From positions 992,001 to 1,056,000 of the forward strand of contig NZ_AJLF01000001.1 in the NCBI RefSeq assembly GCF_000258515.1: a stretch of DNA of 64,000 bases, written 5' to 3'. This DNA is from Thermococcus zilligii AN1. Its GTDB lineage: Archaea > Methanobacteriota_B > Thermococci > Thermococcales > Thermococcaceae. Under the pieces are notes generated by a model. The model worked only from the letters and a program-made list of their open reading frames with translations. It was not told the origin of the DNA and made no database searches. The position numbers and the translations under genes are program-made. Position 1 is the stretch's first letter; each line of letters starts with the position of its first letter. Positions 53,025 to 61,127 of the stretch are shown piece after piece.

Positions 53025-53753
53025 GTGGTGGTCAACAGGATCAAGACCGGCGTGATAGATTCCCTTATCCAAGGTGGAGTACCCGAGGGAAGCGTTGTAC
53101 TGGTCATAGGGGACCCCAAATCGGGGAAGACAATCTTCCAGATGCAACTCCTTTACAACCAGGTCGTCCTGCATGGAATGCCCGGCCTCGTGGTTCTCGT
53201 TGACATGCCAAAGAAGGAGTTCCTCGAGATCTCAAAGGAGTTCGGCTGGGACTTCGCTCCAATACTCGACGAGTACCTTTACCTTGTCGATGCTTACTCT
53301 CACAGGATAAAGAGCGCCCCCAAGTTCTCGTTCTCAGAGGATGTTATAATAGACCCCTCCAGCCCGACCCAGATAGCAAAGTTCGTTAGAGATACCACCA
53401 CCAGCCTCGTCTCAAGCGGGCACACTGGCCAGATGGTCGGGGTCATAACGTCTATAACGCCCCTCTTTTTTGAGAGCGAGCGCTCTGAGATATACAAGTT
53501 CCTGGAGGAGCTCAAGGACATAGCCCACCGCTACAAGCAGATCTGGTTCATTGAGGTAAACACCGGCGTAGAAAGGCCAGAGGTCGAGGCCATGGTCAAG
53601 GCGATAGTCGACGGCATAATCGAGCTCAAGATGGTCGAGGAGGGCAGGGCACTCAGGCGCTACATACGCGTTTACGGAATGAGGAGAACCGCTCACTCCC
53701 TCTCCTGGTTCCCCTACGAGATAACGCCCAGCGGAATAGTACTCCGCGGCTGA
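53025..53753 (+). CDS. KaiC-like RecA-superfamily ATPase 2
   Basis: A 242-residue partner of the preceding ATPase. RIKTGVIDSLIQGGVPEGS precedes Walker A GDPKSGKT (29-36 region), then VVLVDMPKKEFLEISKEFGWD. The first glutamate-rich catalytic segment seen in ATPase 1 (TLEE) reads DMPK here, so the catalytic Glu may be missing. The C-terminus keeps RVYGMRRTAHSLSWFPYEITPSGI. The start is GTG 53025 with GGTGATAAGGA before it, or GTG 53028. Co-transcribed with ATPase 1; perhaps the non-hydrolysing half of a hetero-oligomer. Confidence 0.8.
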   Translation: MVVNRIKTGVIDSLIQGGVPEGSVVLVIGDPKSGKTIFQMQLLYNQVVLHGMPGLVVLVDMPKKEFLEISKEFGWDFAPILDEYLYLVDAYSHRIKSAPKFSFSEDVIIDPSSPTQIAKFVRDTTTSLVSSGHTGQMVGVITSITPLFFESERSEIYKFLEELKDIAHRYKQIWFIEVNTGVERPEVEAMVKAIVDGIIELKMVEEGRALRRYIRVYGMRRTAHSLSWFPYEITPSGIVLRG

Positions 53754-53809
53754 TGTTTTCCGACCCTAAAGAGTAAACTTTTTAAGGTTTCGGAAGTTTA
53801 GTATTATTG

Positions 53810-55000
53810 ATGGTCCAGAAGAAACTCCTCCAGGTAGTACTGATCGTGGGGGCCCTCCTCTCGGCGGCGGCCATGTACTCGGTCGCGCCCGGGGATAACG
53901 GCGGAGAAGTCTTTTTCGGGGTGTGCGTTAAATCTGGGGGTGGCTATTCGATACTCTTCAACGGATCCGGAACCGTTCTCGTGCCTTCCAACCTGGAGAT
54001 AGGGGCCGTGTACCGCATACGGGGTAAGGTGGAGGAAAGAGGAGGACTCCTCCGGGTTTCCGGTCAGTACAGGATAGAAAAAACCGACGAAATACCACCA
54101 CTGGCAGTTTCCCTAAAGGGTGCGTACTGGAAAAAGGGAGAAAATGCATACGTGCTTACCCCCGACTGGGTCGGCCTCGCAACACCATTAAACATCCCAA
54201 AGGGGGCCCGCGTTGTTGTGTACGGCCTCGAATACGGCTCAAAGTTCTACCCGGTTAAATATTCAGTGCTCAAAAACGCGTCGGGGAGTTTTGAAGACGG
54301 AATGCCAGTGATGTTCAAGGGCGTCGTGCTGGGCTATTTTGGAGCAAAAAACGAGGTCATAGTCTGGAACGGGAAGGAAAAGGTGTACGTTTATCTGCCC
54401 TACAACCATTCGGTGGGTATTGGAAAAACCGTGGAAATCCTCGGCAGAGCAAGGTTAACCTCAAGGGTCAACGTCTACGTCGACTCCAGCGAAGATGTCC
54501 GCGTTTTGGGTTACCCTGAGGCAGTTCCGATAAACGAGGCCTCGATCGGGGAGATAGGAGAAGGGATATGCACGGTAGTTAAGACCGGAAAAAGCGACTT
54601 CACCCTCAACTGTACAGATCTCAACCTCAGAGGGGTCCGGGCGAGAACTGGGGACACGCTAAAGGTAAAGGCCCTTAACACTGGCTCCCACCTTCTGTGC
54701 ATAGACTGCACCCTGGTAAGACCGCGGGAGGAGCTCCCCAACGGGATATGCAACCCAAAGGAGGGCGGTTTTTCTAAAATACAGGGGAAAGTTGAGTGGG
54801 TCAGGCTATACAAGAACGGCTTTGGGATAGCCAACGTGACGAATGGCTCCTGCTGGGTTCTTCTGAAGCTCCCGAAGTCCCTGGGCGTAAGCCTGCGGGA
54901 GGGGGAGCAGGTTACTGCCTACGGCTTCTTCACGACCTACCAAGGCAGAACAGCATTCGAAGTGGCATCGGGTGATGACGTTTGCTCTGGGAACTGCTGA
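53810..55000 (+). CDS. Exported multi-OB-fold-like protein
   Basis: A 396-residue protein with an N-terminal signal peptide or anchor (KKLLQVVLIVGALLSAAAM). The rest shows four to five repeated short beta-barrel-like units of the OB-fold style: YRIRGKVEERGGLLRVSGQYRIEK, VMFKGVVLGYFGAKNEVIVWNGKEKVYVYLP (split), VEILGRARLTSRVNVYVDS, and KIQGKVEWVRLYKNGFGIANV near the end. Paired cysteines (CTVV..LNC, LLCIDC, GICN, GSCW, DDVCSGNC) suggest disulfides outside the cell. TTTTTAAGG at about 53778 is a TATA box some 30 bp before ATG 53810. The 3' end overlaps the next gene by 19 bp. Ligand unknown. Confidence 0.62.
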   Translation: MVQKKLLQVVLIVGALLSAAAMYSVAPGDNGGEVFFGVCVKSGGGYSILFNGSGTVLVPSNLEIGAVYRIRGKVEERGGLLRVSGQYRIEKTDEIPPLAVSLKGAYWKKGENAYVLTPDWVGLATPLNIPKGARVVVYGLEYGSKFYPVKYSVLKNASGSFEDGMPVMFKGVVLGYFGAKNEVIVWNGKEKVYVYLPYNHSVGIGKTVEILGRARLTSRVNVYVDSSEDVRVLGYPEAVPINEASIGEIGEGICTVVKTGKSDFTLNCTDLNLRGVRARTGDTLKVKALNTGSHLLCIDCTLVRPREELPNGICNPKEGGFSKIQGKVEWVRLYKNGFGIANVTNGSCWVLLKLPKSLGVSLREGEQVTAYGFFTTYQGRTAFEVASGDDVCSGNC

Positions 55001-56100
55001 AGGGCCTCATCCTCGGAACTTTCACCGGCTTAACCCCCGGAATCCACGTTAATACCCTAGCGGAGATGGGAGGTTCTTTCTTTCTCCTCTTCGCCATGGG
55101 CCTGACCCACACTTTCATGGACGCATTCCCCTCAACTTTCCTCGGCGTCCCCGAGGAAGGGACGGCCCTTTCAGTCCTGCCGGCCCACAGGCTTGTTCTC
55201 AGCGGAAGGGGAGGAGAGGCGATTGAAATAGCCCTCTGGGCGAGCCTTCTGGCGGTTTTCTTTTCGATTCCCCTTTCTGTGATCTATCCCACGCTGGCGA
55301 AAGGATATAGCCCGGAGATAGGAAGAACCGCAGCTGGCCTCCTCCTGGTGTTCCTCCTTCTAACCGCGGGAAAGGGTAAGAAAACGAAGACCCTCGTCAT
55401 AATGGCCCTCTCCGGGCTCCTTGGGATAGCTGTCCTCCGAGGGTTCCCAGTGGAAGAGCCCTTCTATCACCTGTTCACGGGGCTTTTCGGGATTCCGATA
55501 ATCATAAGCGCCCTGGAGAGCCGGGATTTTCCGGAGCAGGAGGCCCAATGGGAGATCGACGTAGGGGCCCTGGCCGCTTTTTCCTTCGCCGGAACTCTGA
55601 TTGGAATGATTTCCTCTCTCCTTCCAGCTTTTACCGCTTCTATGGGGGCGGCCATAGCGACGGCATTCTCAAAAGGGGAGAGAAATTTCCTGGCGGCGGC
55701 CTACTCAATCAACACTGCCAACTTCTTCTTCGGAGTTATCAATTACTCCCTCACGGGAAGAACAAGGAACGGGGTCACTGTTGCGATGTCAAGAAACGGA
55801 GTCACCGTGCCTGGGTGTGATATTCTCTTTCTTTCAGCCCTGTTCGTGGGATTCCTGGCGGTTTTGGCTGGCATGGCACTGCTCGGGGTCTACGTGAAGT
55901 TCATTAGAATGATTCCCTACACCCACCTCAACCTTGCGGTCATCGTCCTCCTTATAGCCCTCTCCCTGTACTTCGATGGCCTCTCCGGCCTCTGGGTTCT
56001 GGCAACGTCTTCCCTCGTGGGCTACTTGGCGGGAGTATGGGGAGTGAGGAGAACGAGCTGCATGGCAGTCCTGATAGTCCCCCTCATCATTGGAGTGTAA
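54982..56100 (+). CDS. TctA/DUF112-like membrane protein
   Basis: A 372-residue polytopic membrane protein with about ten segments. LILGTFTGLTPGIHVNTLAEM near the N-terminus and the mid-protein FAGTLIGMISSLLPAFTASMGAA are the two symmetry-related Gly/Pro loops of the tripartite tricarboxylate transporter large subunit (TctA) and its archaeal DUF112 relatives. The start is TTG 54982 with GGTGATGACG seven bases away and a stop in frame just upstream. It overlaps the OB-fold-like gene by 19 bp, implying coupled translation. No TctB or TctC gene is near, so the substrate and mode of action are open. Confidence 0.75.
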   Translation: MLWELLKGLILGTFTGLTPGIHVNTLAEMGGSFFLLFAMGLTHTFMDAFPSTFLGVPEEGTALSVLPAHRLVLSGRGGEAIEIALWASLLAVFFSIPLSVIYPTLAKGYSPEIGRTAAGLLLVFLLLTAGKGKKTKTLVIMALSGLLGIAVLRGFPVEEPFYHLFTGLFGIPIIISALESRDFPEQEAQWEIDVGALAAFSFAGTLIGMISSLLPAFTASMGAAIATAFSKGERNFLAAAYSINTANFFFGVINYSLTGRTRNGVTVAMSRNGVTVPGCDILFLSALFVGFLAVLAGMALLGVYVKFIRMIPYTHLNLAVIVLLIALSLYFDGLSGLWVLATSSLVGYLAGVWGVRRTSCMAVLIVPLIIGV

Positions 56101-56106
56101 AGAAAA

Positions 56107-56415
56107 TCAGGGAGACCTCTCCTTCCGAATCTTCTGGAACGCCGAGTAATCCGTGACGATTTTCTTTCCATCCAGGGTTTCAAAGTAGACGTTCTTGACC
56201 TTGATTCTCTTAACATCGGTGTACTTCATCTCAGGTGGATCGTAGGAGCCGGGCTCGACAACCTCGTCCTCAATAACATAGGTCTTAAGTTCTGGTTGGC
56301 CAACGTACTTCCAAACCTCGTAGAAAACCTCGGGGTCAAGGTGGATTTCCTCCTCGACCTCTATCCAGTCGGCACCGATGTCTTCAAGAAACTCCTTAAC
56401 CACCTCAAAGTGCAT
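56107..56415 (-). CDS. Small acidic conserved protein, 102 aa
   Basis: No family recognised. The 102 residues are acidic and mixed alpha/beta: FEVVKEFLEDIGADWIEVEEEIHLD, then DPEVFYEVWKYVGQPELKTYVIEDEVV and VKNVYFETLDGKKIVTDYSAFQKI. It looks like a compact cytosolic protein. GGGGTGGTTCT precedes ATG 56415. Convergent with the TctA-like gene; 6 bp between stops. Confidence 0.6.
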   Translation of the reverse strand: MHFEVVKEFLEDIGADWIEVEEEIHLDPEVFYEVWKYVGQPELKTYVIEDEVVEPGSYDPPEMKYTDVKRIKVKNVYFETLDGKKIVTDYSAFQKIRKERSP

Positions 56416-56562
56416 AGAACCACCCCTAAGATATTACGCTCCAGAAGTTAAATACCTATCGCTGGGCAACCTTGAATGGGTTAAACCGGTGCCTACAGCT
56501 TGCTGAATTTCCAATCCACACAACCTTTTAAACCCAAAAATCAAGGCCCACTGGTGGTAACT

Positions 56563-57753
56563 ATGGCGAGGGTAATCGTTGACGCTCAAGCGGCGAGGGC
56601 AATAGGCAAAGGCGCGATGATAGTCTTCAAGAAGGGAGTCGTGAGAACGGAGGGAGACTTCAGCCCGGGCGATATAGTTGAGGTCTACACGAGGAGCGGC
56701 AAGTTCCTCGGCAAGGGCTTCGTCAACCCCAACTCCAACATAATGGTCAGGCTCATTACCAAGGACAAGGACACCGAAGTGAACAAGGAGCTCCTCCGGG
56801 AGAGGATCAGAAAGGCCAACGAGTACAGGAAGAAAGTCCTCGGCTACGACAAAGCCTACAGAATGGTTTACGGGGAGGCTGATTACCTGCCAGGCCTGAT
56901 AGTTGACCGCTTCAACGAGATAGCATCCCTCCAGATTTCGAGCGCTGGGATGGAGAGGTTCAAGCTCGACGTTGCTGAGGCCATAATGGAGGTCGAACCT
57001 GGGATAGAGACCGTCTTCGAGAAGAACACCGGGAGGTCAAGGAGAAGGGAGGGCTTGCCCGAGGTAGAGCGCGTCCTCCTCGGAAAGGAGAAGTATCGCA
57101 CCATAATAGAGGAAGGAAAGGCGAAGTTCATCGTTGACATGCGCGGGCAGAAGACCGGCTTCTTCCTCGACCAGAGGGAGAACAGGATCGCTTTGGAGAA
57201 GTACGTCAAGCCGGGGATGCGCGTTCTGGATGTTTTCACATATACGGGAGGCTTCGCAATACATGCAGCAGTTGCAGGGGCAGAAGAGGTCGTTGCAATC
57301 GATAAGTCCCCCTGGGCCATAGAAATGGTAAAGGAAAACGCCAGGCTCAACGGCGTCGAGGACAGAATGAAGTACATCGTTGGCTCGGCCTTCCCAGTTA
57401 TGGAGGAGATGATAAAGAAGGGCGAGAAGTTCGACGTAGTGATCCTCGATCCTCCGGCCTTCGTCCAGCACGAGAAGGACATCAAGCAGGGCCTTCGCGC
57501 CTACTTCAACGTAAACTACGCAGGCTTACAGCTCGTCAAAGAAGGTGGAATACTGGTTACCGCCTCCTGCTCCCAGCATGTGGACATGCAGACCTTCAAG
57601 GACATGGTCATCGCCGCGGCCGCGAAAGCCGGAAAGTTCCTCAAAATGCTCGAGCCCTACAGGACCCAGGCCCCCGACCACCCGATACTGATGGCCTCAA
57701 AGGACACCGAGTACCTTAAGGCGCTCTTCCTATACGTGGAGGACATGAAGTGA
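56563..57753 (+). CDS. PUA-domain RNA m5C methyltransferase (RlmI-like)
   Basis: A 396-residue methyltransferase. N-terminal PUA domain (1-75: AIGKGAMIVFKKGVVRTEGDFSPGDIVEV split), then an EEHEE-type region and the SAM domain: LDVFTYTGGFAIHAAVAGAEEVVAIDKS (motif I-II), VVILDPPAFV (motif IV) and TASCSQHVD with a cysteine. The layout is that of E. coli RlmI and Pyrococcus PH1915, which methylate C5 of cytosine in 23S rRNA. GGTGGTAACT precedes ATG 56563; a TATA-like CCTTTTAAACC lies at 56524-56534. Confidence 0.88.
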   Translation: MARVIVDAQAARAIGKGAMIVFKKGVVRTEGDFSPGDIVEVYTRSGKFLGKGFVNPNSNIMVRLITKDKDTEVNKELLRERIRKANEYRKKVLGYDKAYRMVYGEADYLPGLIVDRFNEIASLQISSAGMERFKLDVAEAIMEVEPGIETVFEKNTGRSRRREGLPEVERVLLGKEKYRTIIEEGKAKFIVDMRGQKTGFFLDQRENRIALEKYVKPGMRVLDVFTYTGGFAIHAAVAGAEEVVAIDKSPWAIEMVKENARLNGVEDRMKYIVGSAFPVMEEMIKKGEKFDVVILDPPAFVQHEKDIKQGLRAYFNVNYAGLQLVKEGGILVTASCSQHVDMQTFKDMVIAAAAKAGKFLKMLEPYRTQAPDHPILMASKDTEYLKALFLYVEDMK

Positions 57754-57804
57754 ACAAAGGCTCCTTTCCTTTAGCCTTCGAAGAATTGTCGGCGGAAACA
57801 AAAA

Positions 57805-58070
57805 CTATTTGTACACATTTTCACGCTTTCCAAATTTGAGCATCAGGATAAGAAGTTCCTTTTCCGGAGTTCATAGATAACTCGATAGTCGCCCAATCGA
57901 ACCCTAAATGTATTTTCCCTTCCTCTGAGCTTTTTGACGTCGAACTTTTCGGAGGGGACAGGGTTAAACTTGAGTTCTTCGACCAGCTCTCCAAATTTTT
58001 TACGCACGCTTTCGGGAGCATCTTTGAGTTCCCTCAGAACGTTTCTGTGAACAAGAACCTCGTAAGCCAT
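57805..58070 (-). pseudogene. relE: RelE toxin gene with C-terminal frameshift
   Basis: MAYEVLVHRNVLRELKDAPESV and KKLRGRENTFRVRLGDYRVIYEL are a clear RelE/ParE fold mRNA interferase. After ELRK the frame ends prematurely at 57843. With one more A in the A4 run near 57871-57874 the frame reads KKELLILMLKFGKRENVYK and stops at 57805, giving 88 residues, the normal RelE size, including the C-terminal strand that carries catalytic residues. As written, the toxin would be 75 residues with a wrong tail and probably inactive. GAGGTGCCCTGA precedes ATG 58070. Second gene of relBE. Confidence 0.72.
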
Positions 58071-58080
58071 TCAGGGCACC

Positions 58081-58299
58081 TCAAAGGTCCAGTTCCTTTT
58101 TAGCCTCTTCCCAGGGGACTCCGTTCTTTAGGGTTTCTCTGGAAAGTCTCTCGAGCTCCTCGAGTTCCTCTTCACTTACTTCCTCTTCCTCAAGCCTGCC
58201 GATCTTTAACTTGAGGAGCTCTTCCTCTATCTCGTCCAGTTTTTTCCTCATGATTTGAATATCACGGAGTATCAGGGAAATGTCAATGCTTTCCCCCAT
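58081..58299 (-). CDS. relB: RelB-like antitoxin
   Basis: A 72-residue acidic, helical protein (DISLILRDIQIMRKKLDEIEEELLKLKIG, split at residues 7-35, then an EEEEVSEEELEELERL stretch and VPWEEAKKELDL). It matches the antitoxins paired with archaeal RelE, which wrap around the toxin and bind the operon promoter through a dimer. GGGTGATTCG supports ATG 58299 rather than 58311. The relE start is 10 bp after its stop. Confidence 0.75.
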   Translation of the reverse strand: MGESIDISLILRDIQIMRKKLDEIEEELLKLKIGRLEEEEVSEEELEELERLSRETLKNGVPWEEAKKELDL

Positions 58300-58311
58300 C
58301 GAATCACCCAA

Positions 58312-58571
58312 TCAAAATTGGATTTTCAAAACTTAAACCTTGCGAGCCTTTCAGGTACATTCACTGGGGTTCACCATCTTCCTCGGCAGTCCCCACTCCT
58401 ACCGCCGCAGGGGAATCGGGGGGAATGGTCGCACCCAGATCTTCAGGACTTTCAGCAAGTCCTATTCGGGCTTACTATCACGCCAGTAGAAATCACAGCA
58501 CAAAAATTAAAAATTTCGCACCACAAACTTTAACACACTCCGGATCAAAACAAATGGGAGAGGAACGCCAC
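58312..58571. other. Non-coding stretch before the sRNA gene
   Basis: No supported gene. A/T-rich AAAAATTAAAAATTTCG (58501-58517) and CAAACTTTAACAC (58526-58538) are possible promoters for the C/D sRNA on the plus strand, and the former, read on the other strand, for nothing visible. The part 58330-58500 shows no pattern I can name. Confidence 0.35.
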
Positions 58572-58640
58572 GGGACAATGAAGAGAAAGCACCTCCTCTG
58601 AGACCGGCGTGAGTGCTGAGACGCCCACGGTCTGAGTCCC
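58572..58640 (+). ncRNA. C/D box sRNA (rRNA/tRNA 2'-O-methylation guide)
   Basis: All elements of an archaeal C/D guide RNA occur in order. Terminal stem GGGAC (58572-58576) pairs with GTCCC (58636-58640). Box C is ATGAAGA (58578-58584, one mismatch to RTGATGA), a 13-nt guide GAAAGCACCTCCT, box D' CTGA (58598-58601), an 11-nt spacer, box C' GTGCTGA (58613-58619, one mismatch), a 12-nt guide GACGCCCACGGT and box D CTGA (58632-58635). The guide lengths are those needed for fibrillarin placement, five nucleotides from D/D'. The targets would contain the complements AGGAGGTGCTTTC and ACCGTGGGCGTC; I cannot search for them here. Confidence 0.72.
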
Positions 58641-59383
58641 TAAAGCGCCAAGATCAGGCTGTGCCTCCACCTCGTTCCGGCCTTGAAGCGGACGTCTCTA
58701 ACCGAATAGCCCAGTTCTTCTCCCTTTTCCGTTAGAACCTTTATCAGGGGCCCCTTGTCCGGAAGAAAGAGCGCCACTTTTCCTCCGGGCCTCAAGTAGT
58801 CAAGCGCCTCCTCCATCAGCCTCACCGAAAACCCCTCACCGTACTCTCCCCCACCGACGCCCTCCCTTTCCGTTAAAACCCCCCTCGTAGGGGCCTCATA
58901 ATAGGGCGGGGCTGAGAAAATAACGTCAAATCTCTCGCCTTCCGGGATAACTCCCCGGATTATTCCGCCGTTGCTCCTAACCAGCTTCACCTTACCGTTA
59001 TTCCTCCCAACGTTCCTCCCCGCATACCCAAAGAACTCCTCATCGAGCTCCGTAGCGGTAACCTCGCAGCTAAAAATCTTTTCCGCCATGAGGGCCATTA
59101 AGGCTGTGTGCCCGGTGCCTATCTCCAGAACCCTTTCACCGCCCCGGAGGAACGTGTTAAGAAAGAGGTAGCGCGAAACCGGGGTGGTCACGAGGCCCCG
59201 CGGGTGGTATTCGATGTCTAACCCGAAGACGGCCTTCGCAATCGCCCTGTTGTAGAGTATCCTCGCTTCCCTGTTCGAGAGATCGAGCCTTCCGCGTTCG
59301 TCGAGGTATTTCTCAAGCTCGGGAAAGAGCTTAACAGCTTCCTTAACCGGCAACCCAAGCTTTCCGTCCTTCCAGGCGGGCAT
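58640..59383 (-). CDS. RlmF-related RNA methyltransferase
   Basis: A 247-residue class I methyltransferase similar to RlmF/METTL16-type N6-adenine enzymes. SAM motif VLEIGTGHTALMALMAEK, then ATELDEEFFGYAGRNVGRN and catalytic motif IV SAPPYYEAPT in place of NPPF. The following GGGEYGEGFSVRLMEEALDYLRPGGKVALF (split) also fits. The N-terminal 60 residues (LPVKEAVKLFPELEKYLDERG) form a helical domain. Motif IV with Ser-Ala-Pro-Pro is an altered NPPY, seen in a subset of relatives. Its stop codon touches the end of the C/D sRNA gene. Confidence 0.75.
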   Translation of the reverse strand: MPAWKDGKLGLPVKEAVKLFPELEKYLDERGRLDLSNREARILYNRAIAKAVFGLDIEYHPRGLVTTPVSRYLFLNTFLRGGERVLEIGTGHTALMALMAEKIFSCEVTATELDEEFFGYAGRNVGRNNGKVKLVRSNGGIIRGVIPEGERFDVIFSAPPYYEAPTRGVLTEREGVGGGEYGEGFSVRLMEEALDYLRPGGKVALFLPDKGPLIKVLTEKGEELGYSVRDVRFKAGTRWRHSLILAL

Positions 59384-59457
59384 GGAAAAAGTTGGGAAGA
59401 CTCTTTAAAAGCCCATTCCCCCTTTCCTTCCCACGAAGAGCTGAAAACGAAAAAAGC

Positions 59458-60726
59458 TCACAGAAGCGCCAGAGCGGCCATCACCTTCGCATCTTCCACC
59501 ATGTTGTCGATCCTGGCGTACTCGTCGGGCTGGTGGGCCATCTCGTCGAGGGTCGCCCAGACAACGGCTGGAATGCCGAGCTTTCTGAAGAAGGCCGCGA
59601 AGGTTCCGCCGCCTATACCACCGACTTTAGCGTCTTTGCCGCGGAGCTTCCTGAGTGCGTCCTTCAGGAGAACAACTATCTCGCTGTTAGGGTCGGTCGG
59701 GGCGGGGGCGTCGAGGCGCTGGAGAACCTCTATCCCTATCTCCGGAAGGATCTTCCCATCGATCTCCTTCCTGTATTTCTCCTTTACTTCCTCTGTGAGT
59801 CTTCCCACGTCTTCAAGGATTTCGTCGAGGCTGTAGTTGGGCAGAACCCTGCAGTCAAAGACCACCTCATGCTCTCCGGGCGCTATGTTGGGACTATTAG
59901 CGGGATTTTTGACCACGGTCGGCTCGAAGGTGCTCTCCGGCGGCTCGAACAGCTCGTTCCTCGTGGGATACTTCTCATGGAGGAGCCTGTCGAGGTGGTA
60001 AGCAAGGTCGAGGGCGACGCGGTGGGCGTTGAGGCCCTTGTGGGGCATGCTCGCGTGAACCTGCTTTCCCTTAACCCTGACCTTGAACCAGAGTATGCTC
60101 TTCTCTGCCACCTCTACGAAAGTTCCATCCTCTTTTCCGCCATCGGGAACTAAAACGAGGTCTTCCTTCTTAAAGAGCTCTGGGTGGTTCTTTATCAGCC
60201 ACTCAACGCCGTAGTGGCTTCCGGTTTCCTCATCGCTGACGAAGGCAAGGATTACCGTTCTCTTCGGCCTTATCCCGAGGTTCATCATGGCTTTAACTGC
60301 GTAAAGGGAAGAGACCAGGCTCTGGCCGTTGTCCTCGCTCCCCCTGCCGTAGACCTTTCCGTCCTTCACTAAGGGCTTGAAGGGCTCGGTAACCGTCCAC
60401 CTGCTCAAATCCCCCGGAGGAACCACGTCAAGGTGCGTCAGAATCCACAGTCTCTCGCTTTTCTCGCCCTTTTCGCCGTAGTAATAGGCCAGGATGCTCG
60501 GCCTGACGCCGTTCTTGGCCCTCCCGTCGGGAGCATTGTAGACCTCAACCTTATCAAAGGGCCAGTCCTTTATCATTTCGAGCAGTTTCTGGGCCTTGTC
60601 GTATTCACCTTCTCCGCCGTAGTCGGGGCTTATCGCCGGGATTTTTATGAGTTCGACGAGGGTTTCCACCATCTCGTCCCGGAGGTTTTCGATCTCCCGG
60701 GAGACCCTATCAAGGGTTTCGCCCAT
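59458..60726 (-). CDS. M20-family metallopeptidase (ArgE/DapE/CPG2-like)
   Basis: A 422-residue dizinc hydrolase. Metal and catalytic residues are in place: LTHLDVVPPGD (His and catalytic Asp), GRGSEDNGQSL (bridging Asp), VSDEETGSHYG (Glu-Glu base and ligand), ending with a His in DEMAHQPDEYARID. A dimerisation domain (about 190-310) interrupts the catalytic domain, as usual. It would cleave di- or acyl-amino acids or small peptides. GGTGGTGACTGAA precedes ATG 60726, one base after the PqqD-like stop. Third gene of an OPT-PqqD-M20 unit. Confidence 0.85.
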   Translation of the reverse strand: MGETLDRVSREIENLRDEMVETLVELIKIPAISPDYGGEGEYDKAQKLLEMIKDWPFDKVEVYNAPDGRAKNGVRPSILAYYYGEKGEKSERLWILTHLDVVPPGDLSRWTVTEPFKPLVKDGKVYGRGSEDNGQSLVSSLYAVKAMMNLGIRPKRTVILAFVSDEETGSHYGVEWLIKNHPELFKKEDLVLVPDGGKEDGTFVEVAEKSILWFKVRVKGKQVHASMPHKGLNAHRVALDLAYHLDRLLHEKYPTRNELFEPPESTFEPTVVKNPANSPNIAPGEHEVVFDCRVLPNYSLDEILEDVGRLTEEVKEKYRKEIDGKILPEIGIEVLQRLDAPAPTDPNSEIVVLLKDALRKLRGKDAKVGGIGGGTFAAFFRKLGIPAVVWATLDEMAHQPDEYARIDNMVEDAKVMAALALL

Positions 60727-60727
60727 T

Positions 60728-61075
60728 TCAGTCACCACCTTGGACTATATCCTCATCCCTTTTAAACCCAACCAGGTACCTTTTCCTCAGTTCTAAAAGA
60801 AACGTCACCAGGCGCTCGTAGAGGGGCTCAACTTCCTCCCCAAAGCGCGCCTTCAGGGCCTTTCCTATCTCCGCAACGGTTCTTCTACCATCGCAGAGCT
60901 CCCAGATGTAAGCCCCCACTTCGTCAAGCTCTATCCTCCTGTAGTCCCCGTGGAGTTTCCTGGCTAAAAAGTCGAGCTTTGACTCCATAGGGATGAGGAG
61001 GTAGTACTTTCCCTCGACCTTCCTGAGCTGGACTTTCCCGTTGCGAACCGGAACAAGGTTCAGATACTCTTCCAT
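60728..61075 (-). CDS. PqqD-like (RRE fold) protein
   Basis: A 115-residue protein whose centre reads IELDEVGAYIWELCDGRRTVAEIGKALKARFG (split at residues 48-79), the hallmark of the PqqD family, i.e. the RiPP recognition element that binds leader peptides. The N-terminal half has strand pairs (VPVRNGKVQLRKVEGKYYLLIP). PqqD proteins normally serve a radical SAM enzyme; none is visible here. Instead the gene lies between an oligopeptide transporter (52 bp upstream) and an M20 peptidase (1 bp downstream). The presumed job is to bind a peptide. Confidence 0.78.
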   Translation of the reverse strand: MEEYLNLVPVRNGKVQLRKVEGKYYLLIPMESKLDFLARKLHGDYRRIELDEVGAYIWELCDGRRTVAEIGKALKARFGEEVEPLYERLVTFLLELRKRYLVGFKRDEDIVQGGD

Positions 61076-61127
61076 GATCGTTCCTCCGGAGCCTGAAATT
61101 TAAAGGTGGGGAAGAAAAGGAAAGGGC

